Source: Kribbella jiaozuonensis (GTDB lineage Bacteria; Actinomycetota; Actinomycetes; Propionibacteriales; Kribbellaceae). From it: 64,000 nucleotides of DNA. Below, one piece after another: positions 25,563-33,080 of this stretch. The notes under the pieces were generated by a model. It saw only the letters and a list, made by a program, of their open reading frames with translations, was not told where the DNA came from and made no database searches. The stretch spans positions 372,001-436,000 of the forward strand of contig NZ_SZPZ01000004.1 of NCBI RefSeq assembly GCF_005233875.1. The letters run 5' to 3'. Every line of letters begins with the position of its first letter. Position 1 is the stretch's first letter. The position numbers were made by a program, and so were the translations under genes.

Positions 25563-26623
25563 GAGGTCACCTTCTGCCTGCGGGCCAGGTACACGAAGAT
25601 CGGTGCACCGATGAGTGCCGTCACCACGCCGGCGGGGACTTCGTACGGCGGTTTGACGTAGCGCGACACGATGTCGGCGTACAGCACGAGGACGGCGCCG
25701 CCCACCGCACACAGCGGTAGCAGGACCGTGTAGCTGGAGCCGACCACCCGCCGCATGATGTGCGGCACGATCAACCCGATGAACGCCACCGGACCGGCCA
25801 CCGACACGGCAGCGCCACACAGGACGATGACCAGCGTCGACCCGAGCAGCCGGGTCCGTTCGATGTTCTGGCCCAGCCCGCGGGCCATGTCGTCGCCCAG
25901 CGCCAGCAGGTTCAGCGGCCGCGCCATCGCGAACGCGCCCAGCAGACCGAGGATCAGCCACGGCAGCAGGTTGCGGACATCGGGCCAGCCCGCGAAGTTC
26001 ACCCCGCCGACCAGCCAGAACAGAACGCTGTCGGCCGAGTTCTCGTTGAAGATGATCAACACCTGCGTCAGCGAGATCAGCAGGCTGCTCGCGGTCACAC
26101 CGGCCAGGGCGAGCCGGATCGGACTGACCCGCCCACGCCCCGAACCGGCCAGCAGCATCACCGACACTCCGGCCGCGGCGGCTCCGCCGAACGACAGCAG
26201 GATCGTCGGTGCGCCGGACAACGACGGCAGGACGGTGATCGCCAGCACGACCACGAAGGCTGCGCCGGCGTTCACCCCCATGATCTCCGGCGCGGCCAAC
26301 GGGTTCGCAGCCACGGCCTGCATCAGCGCACCGGCCACCGCCAGGGCGGCGCCGACGCAGAGCGCCAGCACCACCCGCGGCAACCGGATCGACTGGATGA
26401 TCAGCTGGTCCGGCGTATCCGCCCGGAAGATCGCACCAGGCACCCGCGACAACGGGATGTGCTGACTTCCGATCGACAAGCTCCACAGCACGCCGGCCAA
26501 GACCAGCGCGAGCAGCACCAGCGTCGCCCAGAAGACCCGCTGCTTGCTCGTGACGATCTTCGGACGCTTGTGAGCGGCGTCCTCGACAGGTTGTTTGGGC
26601 ACAGTGCCCACGGACAGCGCCAT
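25559..26623 (-). CDS. FecCD-family permease, first subunit, block A
   Basis: This membrane subunit of 354 residues has a longer cytoplasmic N-terminus (about 30 residues) than its partner. The family motif GALMQAVAANPLAAPEIMG and the coupling segment AFIGLIVPHIMRR are present. It starts one base after the binding-protein stop. Together with 24534-25562 it forms the import channel; the block B copy is 57259-58311. Confidence 0.94.
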   Translation of the reverse strand: MALSVGTVPKQPVEDAAHKRPKIVTSKQRVFWATLVLLALVLAGVLWSLSIGSQHIPLSRVPGAIFRADTPDQLIIQSIRLPRVVLALCVGAALAVAGALMQAVAANPLAAPEIMGVNAGAAFVVVLAITVLPSLSGAPTILLSFGGAAAAGVSVMLLAGSGRGRVSPIRLALAGVTASSLLISLTQVLIIFNENSADSVLFWLVGGVNFAGWPDVRNLLPWLILGLLGAFAMARPLNLLALGDDMARGLGQNIERTRLLGSTLVIVLCGAAVSVAGPVAFIGLIVPHIMRRVVGSSYTVLLPLCAVGGAVLVLYADIVSRYVKPPYEVPAGVVTALIGAPIFVYLARRQKVTS

Positions 26624-26624
26624 G

Positions 26625-27653
26625 TCACTTCCCGTAGAGGAGTTTGACGGCTTCCTTGGCGACCACTTCGGAGGCGATCAGGCCACGCGACCGCGACCAC
26701 TCGTTCGGGTCGACGTCGTACGTCGCGTTGTTCTTCACCGCCGGCAACTGCTTCCACAGCTGGCTCTTCGCCCAGGTGTCGCGCAGGGTCGGTCCGTCGT
26801 TCGGAGCGATGAACATGATGTCCGGCTTGGTGCCGACGAGCGTCTCCAGCGTCAGCGAGACCGACGCGTCGCTGCCACTGTCCGGCAACGCCGACGGAAT
26901 GCCGATCGCGGACAGCACGCCCGGCGTGTAGGCCTTCGGCGGGAACCCGGTGAAGCCCTTCTCGGACGCCCGGACGAACAGCGCCTTGCGGCTCTCGTTC
27001 GCGGTCGCCTCGGCCTTCAGGTCCGACATCGTCTTGGCGTGCTCGGTCAGCCGCTGCTTCATCTGGTCGCACTTGTTCAGCGCGATCGCGGTCGACATCT
27101 CACTGTCCAGCACCTGCTGGTAGTTGCCGTTCAGGCTGGCGTAGGCGATCGTCGGCGCGATCTTCGACAGCTGCGCGTAGATCGCCTTGTGCCGGCCGCT
27201 GTCGGCGATGATCAGGTCCGGCTTCAGCGCGGTGATCACCTGGATGTTCGGCGTCGCCCGCAGGCCGACCGACTTGTAGGCGCTGACCTTCTCCCGCAGC
27301 GCGGGGATGATCCGCTTCGGCTCGTTGTCATCGGCAACACCGATCGGAGACATCCCGACCGCGACCAGGGCGTCGACGAAGGAGTACTCCAGCGCCACCA
27401 CCTTGGTCGGGTTGCCGGTGATCGTCGTGGTGCCGAGATCGTGCTTGATGGTGCGGGTCGGTTTGCCGCACTCGTCCAGGTTCACACCGGGGCCGACGCC
27501 GGGCGCGGCGGCGGCACGGTCAGCATTCGGCGCCGCCCCCGCGGCCGGTGACACTGACGAGGAGGAGTTGCCGCAGGCAGCCAAGGCACCTGCGGCGACG
27601 GTCAGGGCGAGTACGGCGACAGCACGCCGTACCCGGGTGGCGGAGTAAGACAT
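26625..27653 (-). CDS. FecB-type ferric-chelate binding lipoprotein, block A
   Basis: This periplasmic-binding-fold lipoprotein has 342 residues. A signal sequence ends in the lipobox LAAC (Cys near residue 27), followed by a Ser/Ala-rich linker and the two-lobed binding domain. The regions VVALEYSFVDALVAVGMSPIG, LKPDLIIADSGRHKAIY and WSRSRGLIASE resemble FecB/YfmC proteins that bind ferric citrate and related carboxylate chelates. That suggests a citrate or hydroxycarboxylate chelate, but the ligand is inferred. AAGGAG precedes the ATG. The paralog at 56238-57257 is roughly three-quarters identical. Confidence 0.92.
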   Translation of the reverse strand: MSYSATRVRRAVAVLALTVAAGALAACGNSSSSVSPAAGAAPNADRAAAAPGVGPGVNLDECGKPTRTIKHDLGTTTITGNPTKVVALEYSFVDALVAVGMSPIGVADDNEPKRIIPALREKVSAYKSVGLRATPNIQVITALKPDLIIADSGRHKAIYAQLSKIAPTIAYASLNGNYQQVLDSEMSTAIALNKCDQMKQRLTEHAKTMSDLKAEATANESRKALFVRASEKGFTGFPPKAYTPGVLSAIGIPSALPDSGSDASVSLTLETLVGTKPDIMFIAPNDGPTLRDTWAKSQLWKQLPAVKNNATYDVDPNEWSRSRGLIASEVVAKEAVKLLYGK

Positions 27654-27690
27654 GGCACTTGCTCCTTGAGACTAAGGATGCGTGGCGGGG

Positions 27691-28860
27691 TCATCGCTGC
27701 CCGGCGAGGGCGTGGGCCGGGCCGGGTACGTCGGGACGGTCGTCGGGACCGGGACCGTCGTACAGGTTCCAGGGCGCCTGCTGGTAGCTGTTCGCACAGG
27801 GCAGGCCCGGGGTGAGCCGGTAGCTACCGGTGGTCAGGTCGACCAGGCTGGAGGCGATGGTGGCGTAGCGGTCGAGCTCGTGCCGGCGCGGGTCGACGTG
27901 CTGGCAGACGGCATCGGGGTGTCCGAAGTGGTCGCTCATCGTGGTGCGCACGATGGTGCTGACCGCTTCGTCGGTGCTGCCGTCGCGGCGGAGCCGGTGC
28001 AGGCCCGTCTCGACGCGCGGCACACGGTAGAGCGAGTCGACCGAGAACGGGCGGTAGGTGTTCTCGATCTGCGGCGGGACGAACGCCTGGAAGTGGTTGC
28101 CGTGAACCAGCAACCCGTCCGTCGGGTACATCCAGCCGTGCCGGCCGGGGGTGGTCTCGACGTCGATGGCGAAACCGTCCCGGTGGGTGAGCAACAGATT
28201 GCTGGACAGGCTCTGGCGGGCGTCGAAGACCGCCTTGAGCGCGTCGTGGAAGTCCCAGCTCTCCAGGACCTTGCGGCGGACGAGAGCACCCGGGACACCG
28301 GGCCCGCCGCCGAAGCCGGCGCCGAGTCCGTTCGCGTTCAGGGCGATCCCGGCCGAGTTGGCGCCGTGCCGGCCGACCTGGCCGGCCTCGACGTGGCAGA
28401 TGATCGTGGGCTTGCCGGGCTGCGCGATCCGCAGGACCACGAGGGTTTCGGCGACACCGTCCCACAGGTCCCAGTTCTGTCCGGCCCAGGTGTGGCCGAG
28501 CGCGTTGGCCTGCGGCAGTACGGCGAACGACGTACAGCCCTCGTCGTCGTCCTTGGACTCGAACGGGTTGCCGCGGGTCAGTTCGCCGCGGCTGTTCAGC
28601 GCGACGATCTCCGCGAAGCTCCGGCCCGACCCGTCGGCGATCCCGCGCAGTTCGGGCACGATGTCCGGGAGGTAGCCCGCCATGATCGGCACCCAGACGG
28701 CGGCGCGGTCGAGTACGTCGGACCACGCGAGTCCGGTCTTGTGGGCGATCGACTCGGCATAGAAAGCCACCGAGGCAGCGATCTGCTCACGCGCCGCTTC
28801 GCCGTACTGACGGCCACGTTCCCGCGGATCCGCCGCCGAAAGGTCGATAGTGTCGATCAC
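27691..28860 (-). CDS. C45-family Ntn-hydrolase (acyltransferase/amidase-like), block A
   Basis: This protein of 389 residues belongs to the family of penicillin isopenicillin-N acyltransferase. Such precursors cleave themselves before a Cys that becomes the N-terminal nucleophile; here that is Cys109 in EGCTSFAV. Other conserved parts are AGQNWD, GRHGANSAGIALNANGLG and LLVHGNHFQ. No signal peptide is visible. GTG 28860 is preferred because GGGAG lies about 8 bases before it; an upstream GTG at 28893 falls in the operator. It heads the importer operon and is divergent from the RpiR regulator. In context it would hydrolyse an amide bond of the imported compound. Confidence 0.88.
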   Translation of the reverse strand: MIDTIDLSAADPRERGRQYGEAAREQIAASVAFYAESIAHKTGLAWSDVLDRAAVWVPIMAGYLPDIVPELRGIADGSGRSFAEIVALNSRGELTRGNPFESKDDDEGCTSFAVLPQANALGHTWAGQNWDLWDGVAETLVVLRIAQPGKPTIICHVEAGQVGRHGANSAGIALNANGLGAGFGGGPGVPGALVRRKVLESWDFHDALKAVFDARQSLSSNLLLTHRDGFAIDVETTPGRHGWMYPTDGLLVHGNHFQAFVPPQIENTYRPFSVDSLYRVPRVETGLHRLRRDGSTDEAVSTIVRTTMSDHFGHPDAVCQHVDPRRHELDRYATIASSLVDLTTGSYRLTPGLPCANSYQQAPWNLYDGPGPDDRPDVPGPAHALAGQR

Positions 28861-28880
28861 GGAGAGCTCCCTGCACTGGG

Positions 28881-28928
28881 CCGTTGTGTCCACTACGAAT
28901 ATTCACCTGACGGTAGTGATTGCTACAA
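28881..28928. promoter_or_regulatory. Paired inverted-repeat operators between the C45 gene and rpiR
   Basis: CGGTAG-N6-CTACAA (28911-28928) and the weaker CCGTTG-N6-CTACGA (28881-28898) follow the pattern seen before tldD and keep the same 30-base offset. They lie in the divergent region between the block A importer operon and the RpiR gene, so one regulator could control import, breakdown and itself. Confidence 0.55.
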
Positions 28929-28991
28929 TCGCTGTCAACGGATTCGCTGATGAAAAGATCTGCCGGGAGCGAATCGGACGGGAGGGATGTC

Positions 28992-29933
28992 ATGACCACA
29001 GCGGAGGCCAAGCCACCGACCCTGCAGGAGCGCGTCGCGACGCGACTGGGGGATCTGACCGCGACCGAACGCAGGGTCGCCGAGTACCTGTCCGCGCATC
29101 CGCAGGAGGCCGCGTTCTCCTCCGCCGAGGAGCTCGGCCGGGCAACGGGTACCAGCGACGCCAGCATCGTCCGCACCGCCAAAGCCCTCGGGTACGACGG
29201 TCTGCCCGGGCTGAAGCGTTCGCTACAGGGCCACCTGCAGACGCTGCTCTCGCCGGCCAACCGGCTGAGCGCGAGTCTCGAGACCCTCGGCGACGGCCCG
29301 GAGACCGTCCTGCGCGCAACCCTCCGCGATCACATCGAGCACCTGATGATGGCCGAGCAGACCATCGACACGGCGGCGTTCCGGCGCGCCGTGGAGCTCG
29401 TCGACGCCGCCCACGAGACCGTCGTCTGCGGGTTCGCGGGCCTGGACGGCGTGTCGGAGTACATCGCCACCCATCTGACCCGGATCGGGCACCGGGCGCG
29501 TACGGCGACCGAGACCGGCTACCGGCTGGCCGACCGGATCCTGCTGCTCGGGCCGGATGACGTCGTGATCGTGATGGCGCACAACCGGGTGAACCGCGAG
29601 ACGCGCACGATCATCGATCACTGCGCGGGGGCCGGCGTACCGGTGATCCTGCTGACCGACACGCTCGGCGAGGCACTACGCGACGAGGTCGAGGTCGTCC
29701 TGTCCGCGCGGATGAGCCGGCCGGGAGCGTTCACCAGCCAGGCCGTGGTGCTGATCCTGCTCGAGGCGCTGACGATCGCCGTGGCCGCACGCGACCGTGG
29801 CCGGGCGCTCGAGAACACCGAGCGGATGAACCAGCTCCGCGAGGAACTCAACGGCTACCCGCTGGCGGACGAGACCGTCCTCGGCCACCAGCGCACCAAG
29901 GGCGGCGCAAAGCCGAAGTCCCGCGGCCGCTGA
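28992..29933 (+). CDS. RpiR/MurR-family transcriptional regulator
   Basis: This regulator has 313 residues. The N-terminal helix-turn-helix domain (about 10-85; TATERRVAEYL, SDASIVRTAKALGYDG) is followed by a SIS domain (about 115-255). SIS domains usually sense phosphosugars; the canonical SGxT phosphate loop is not clear here (MAHNRVNRET), so the ligand may differ. GGGAGGG lies about 8 bases before the ATG. It is divergent from the block A importer operon and has the paired operators in front of it. The local production of phospho-amino-alcohols by the kinase fusions offers a possible ligand, which is speculative. Confidence 0.9.
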   Translation: MTTAEAKPPTLQERVATRLGDLTATERRVAEYLSAHPQEAAFSSAEELGRATGTSDASIVRTAKALGYDGLPGLKRSLQGHLQTLLSPANRLSASLETLGDGPETVLRATLRDHIEHLMMAEQTIDTAAFRRAVELVDAAHETVVCGFAGLDGVSEYIATHLTRIGHRARTATETGYRLADRILLLGPDDVVIVMAHNRVNRETRTIIDHCAGAGVPVILLTDTLGEALRDEVEVVLSARMSRPGAFTSQAVVLILLEALTIAVAARDRGRALENTERMNQLREELNGYPLADETVLGHQRTKGGAKPKSRGR

Positions 29934-29934
29934 C

Positions 29935-30504
29935 TCAGACGGTGCCTTCGGTGCGTTCGTAGACGTCTGCTTCGAACTCCTCGAGCAGGCGTTCGCAGTC
30001 CGCGACCTTGGACCGGGCGAGGTCCTTGCCGTCGGCATCCATCCAGTCGCGGTCCTCGACCTTGGTCAGCCAGCGGCGGAGCTTCTCCAGGTCCTGACGG
30101 ATCTCCTCGGCCTCCTCGAACGTGTAGTTCTCCCGGAACCGCTCGAACTCGATCTCCTTGACGAACTTCGTCTCGCACTCCTCGACGATCTCGGCGTACT
30201 CCTTGGCCGACTGGGTCCGGAAGCCCTCGACGAACTGCTCGCGGGCGTCGTCGTCGACCTCGGTCAGGGTCAGGAACACGCTCGAGCCGCCGAGCTCGGT
30301 GACCCGCTCGCGCACCTTCTCCATGCCGGTCCGCAGGTCGTCGCGGTCCGGCAGCACGCACACGGCCTGCTGCACGTAGAACCCGCCGAGTCGCTTCAGC
30401 TCCCGCCACACCGCCACCCGGGCCCGCGAGGACTCGCTGGGAACCTTGTAGATGAGCAGCAGCCAGCTCTCGGGGCTCTTGGCCTTGGTACGTCGGGTCG
30501 CCAT
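29935..30504 (-). CDS. ChrB N-terminal-domain-like protein
   Basis: This protein has 189 residues and resembles the N-terminal domain of ChrB, the chromate-resistance regulator, a fold also related to PaaX. The recognised part is WLLLIYKVPSESSRARVAVW and the following region to about residue 90; the rest is a charged, probably coiled-coil helix (about 100-185). The ATG at 30504 is preferred over 30528. It is the last gene of the VIT/electron-transfer-flavoprotein operon and convergent with rpiR, with one base between stops. No membrane segment is present. A metal- or stress-related regulatory role is possible but not proven. Confidence 0.8.
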   Translation of the reverse strand: MATRRTKAKSPESWLLLIYKVPSESSRARVAVWRELKRLGGFYVQQAVCVLPDRDDLRTGMEKVRERVTELGGSSVFLTLTEVDDDAREQFVEGFRTQSAKEYAEIVEECETKFVKEIEFERFRENYTFEEAEEIRQDLEKLRRWLTKVEDRDWMDADGKDLARSKVADCERLLEEFEADVYERTEGTV

Positions 30505-30514
30505 GCCGGACAGG

Positions 30515-32272
30515 TTATCGGCTGACACGACTTCGCAGCCCGTCGACGAGGAACGGCATCACCTCCTGCCAGTCCGCGACCAGGCCGACATCGCAGTGCG
30601 CGAAGACCTCGGCGGCCGGATCGGTGTTGATCGCCAGTACGGTCCCGGCGCGGCTCGCACCGGCCAGGTGGTTCAGGTTCCCGGACAGACCGACCGCGAC
30701 ATACATTCGGGGTGCGACGCTGCGGCCGGTGATGCCGATCTGACGACCATGCGGGAGCCAGCCCTCGTCGGTGACCTTCCGGGTGGCACCGAGCTCGGCA
30801 CCGAGCAGGAGACGCATCGCCTCGAGCTCGTTGTACTTGTCCGGCGGTACGCCGCGGCCGACCCCGATCACCACTTCAGCACGATCCAGGGCGTCGCCGT
30901 CGTCACCGGTACGACGTTCGGCACGGGCGATGGCGGGATCCGTCGCGACGGCCAGGACATGCTCGGTGAGTTGCCGGCCGGCGCGCGGCGTACGGAGTGG
31001 CAGGAGTCCCGTCCGCAGGGTCGCGATCTGGGGTGTGCCGTGACTGACGATCTCCGCCAGCGTGCCGCCGCCGGACGGCTTCAGACCGGCCAAGCGACCG
31101 TCCTTCGCAGTCAGGCTCACCAAGTCGGACATCAGCCCGGCGCCGAACACGACCGCCAGCCGGGCAAGTACTTCGCGGTCCCACGGCAGGGCCGCGCCGA
31201 GCACGGCCCACGGCTCCCACTCGCGGATCCACCGTGCCAATGCGTGTGCCACGGGTCGCGGTTCGTCGCCGCTCAACGTAATGACCTCGTCGGCGCCCCA
31301 CTGCGCGAGGTCGGCACTGCTCTGTTCTGTACGCACCGCGACGACGGCACCGCCGGCCTCCGCGGCGAGCGCGGCGGCAGTTCCCAGCAGCGCCCGCGTC
31401 CCGGCAGCAGGCCCAGGGCCAACCAAGGCGACAACGTCCGGGCCGTGCCGTTGCGGGGTCGGCACAGGTTCGGCCGACAGAGCGACGGGTGCGTCGAAGC
31501 AGCCCCGGGCGATCAGCTCGGTGATGGCCCGGCTCACCTGCGTTTCGGGTCGACCCCGGAAGATCACCGGGTCCCGGGTCAGCGGGGCCGGGTGGACCTG
31601 GGCGACCTTGGTCGGGCTGCCGGGCAGACCCCAGGCGCCGGCGGCGAGGTCGGTCGTGCTGACTCGCCGAACGGTGTCGGCCGACGGCCAGGACTCGGCC
31701 GGGACCTTGGCCGGCGGGCAGGACCGCTCGGCCACGGCGACCACGGCCGGGAGATCAATAAGAACAGACTCGGTGCCGGAGTCGTACTGGACTGTGGTGC
31801 GCAGCCGCCCGCCCTCAGCCTCCAGGGTGAGGACGGGACCGGTGAAGGGGAGGCCGAGGAGCTCGGCAAGCATCGCGCCGACAGCTCCGGTGCTGCCGTC
31901 GACCGAGCTCGAGCCGACCAGGATCAGGTCGGGTGGCTCGTCCAGCACCGCGATCGTCGAGGCGAGCGCGCGTGCGGTGACCAGGCAGTCCGACCCGGCC
32001 AGCGCGGGATCCGACAGATGTACTGCGTCGTCGACACCCCAGCCCAGAGCTTCCCGCAGTACGTCGACAGCGGCGGGCGGACCCATGGTGATCGCCGTAC
32101 TGCGACCACCCGTCTCCCCCGCGAGCCGGACCGCCTGGGCCACGGCCCGACGGCACCACGGGTTCATCTCGGTGATCGCACCGGCCCGTTCGAGCCGTCC
32201 GTCGGCGTCGAGGCGTCCGCTGTGGTCGCCCTTGGGCACCTGCTTCACCAGGGCCGTGACGAGGAGGTTCAT
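30515..32272 (-). CDS. Electron transfer flavoprotein, beta and alpha subunits fused
   Basis: This protein of 585 residues carries an EtfB-like half (about 1-245) followed by an EtfA-like half (about 260-585). The alpha part has the FAD signature region ITGRSVAPRMYVAVG, then SGNLNHLAGA and INTDPAAEVF. ETFs pass electrons from flavin dehydrogenases to the quinone pool; separate subunits are the rule, so a single chain is unusual. It overlaps the VIT gene by ATGA and precedes the ChrB-like gene by 10 bases. No acyl-CoA dehydrogenase is nearby, so the electron donor is unclear; a link with metal handling through the operon partner is inference. Confidence 0.9.
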   Translation of the reverse strand: MNLLVTALVKQVPKGDHSGRLDADGRLERAGAITEMNPWCRRAVAQAVRLAGETGGRSTAITMGPPAAVDVLREALGWGVDDAVHLSDPALAGSDCLVTARALASTIAVLDEPPDLILVGSSSVDGSTGAVGAMLAELLGLPFTGPVLTLEAEGGRLRTTVQYDSGTESVLIDLPAVVAVAERSCPPAKVPAESWPSADTVRRVSTTDLAAGAWGLPGSPTKVAQVHPAPLTRDPVIFRGRPETQVSRAITELIARGCFDAPVALSAEPVPTPQRHGPDVVALVGPGPAAGTRALLGTAAALAAEAGGAVVAVRTEQSSADLAQWGADEVITLSGDEPRPVAHALARWIREWEPWAVLGAALPWDREVLARLAVVFGAGLMSDLVSLTAKDGRLAGLKPSGGGTLAEIVSHGTPQIATLRTGLLPLRTPRAGRQLTEHVLAVATDPAIARAERRTGDDGDALDRAEVVIGVGRGVPPDKYNELEAMRLLLGAELGATRKVTDEGWLPHGRQIGITGRSVAPRMYVAVGLSGNLNHLAGASRAGTVLAINTDPAAEVFAHCDVGLVADWQEVMPFLVDGLRSRVSR

Positions 32273-32985
32273 GACAATCCTGTGCCGACGGCCAGGCCGA
32301 TCGCGAAGGTGACCGCGGCCGACAGCCCACCGAGCAGCAGTTGGCGGCCGCCGCCGTACCAGAAGGGACGACCGGTGATCTTGCCGACGATGCCGCCGGT
32401 GATGACGAGGCCGAGTGCGCTCAGCAGGAGCGCAGGCAGCACACTGCCGGCGCCGAAGAGGAACGGGACGAGCGGGATCAGCGCGCCGACCGCGAAGGCC
32501 GCGAACGACGAACCCGCCGCCACCCAGGGCGAGGGCAGGTCGTTGGGGTCGACGCCGAGCTCCTCGCGGACGTGGACGTCGAGCGCGACCGCGGGGTTGA
32601 CGGTCAACTCACGGGCGACCTCGGCGGCGAGCTCGGGGCGCAGGCCCTTGGCTTCGTACATCAGCGCGAGCTCGCGCTCCTCTTCTACCGGATGGATCTC
32701 GAGCTCGCGTTTCTCGACCGCGATCTCGGCCTGCATCAGCTCGGTCTGGGACGAGACCGAGGTGAACTCGCCGGAGGCCATCGAGCAGGCACCGGCGACC
32801 AGGCCGGCCAGTCCGGTCATGATCACGACCTTGCCGGTCGCACCGCCGCCGACCACACCGGCGACGAGGGCGAAGTTCGAGACCAGACCATCCATCACAC
32901 CGAACGTCGCGGGCCGCAGCCAGCCGCCGGTGACATCGCGATGGGAGTGGTGGATCTCAGGGGTTTCCGCAACTTCTGCGGTCAT
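32269..32985 (-). CDS. VIT/CCC1-family iron/manganese transporter
   Basis: This membrane protein of 238 residues belongs to the vacuolar iron transporter family. The first helix region holds FGVMDGLVSNFALVAG, and MASGEFTSVSSQTE is the conserved second motif. A cytoplasmic helical domain rich in Glu/Met (about 85-145) is where divalent metals bind in this family. Three more helices follow. Bacterial members export or detoxify ferrous iron and manganese. It is first in the operon with the fused ETF and ChrB-like genes. An 8-base perfect inverted repeat lies about 40 bases upstream. Confidence 0.9.
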   Translation of the reverse strand: MTAEVAETPEIHHSHRDVTGGWLRPATFGVMDGLVSNFALVAGVVGGGATGKVVIMTGLAGLVAGACSMASGEFTSVSSQTELMQAEIAVEKRELEIHPVEEERELALMYEAKGLRPELAAEVARELTVNPAVALDVHVREELGVDPNDLPSPWVAAGSSFAAFAVGALIPLVPFLFGAGSVLPALLLSALGLVITGGIVGKITGRPFWYGGGRQLLLGGLSAAVTFAIGLAVGTGLS

Positions 32986-33023
32986 TTCGAGGATGTCCTT
33001 CCGCAGTGAGGTGAGCCTTCCCG

Positions 33024-33048
33024 AACTGAGGATTGCGTAACCTCAGTT
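33024..33048. promoter_or_regulatory. Inverted repeat upstream of the VIT operon
   Basis: AACTGAGG (33024-33031) and CCTCAGTT (33041-33048) are perfect inverted arms 9 bases apart. The repeat lies 39 bases before the VIT start in an A/T-richer stretch. It does not match the IdeR/DtxR consensus. It could be an operator of a metal-responsive regulator or a transcript hairpin. Confidence 0.4.
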
Positions 33049-33080
33049 AATCTGCATCACCTGTTACATAAGTCTATTCG

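Noticed and set aside
27691-28893. Upstream GTG at 28893 as the start of the block A C45 gene
   Set aside because: It lies within a predicted operator and lacks a ribosome site, while the GTG at 28860 has GGGAG at a good distance and aligns with the block B protein.
22680-28930. IdeR/DtxR iron box before the importer genes
   Set aside because: No sequence resembling the TTAGGTTAGGCTAACCTAA consensus was found; the palindromes present fit another regulator.
30452-33040. Plus-strand open frame of 862 codons opposite ETF and VIT genes
   Set aside because: It crosses two convincing genes and an intergenic region and has biased composition; no start signal.
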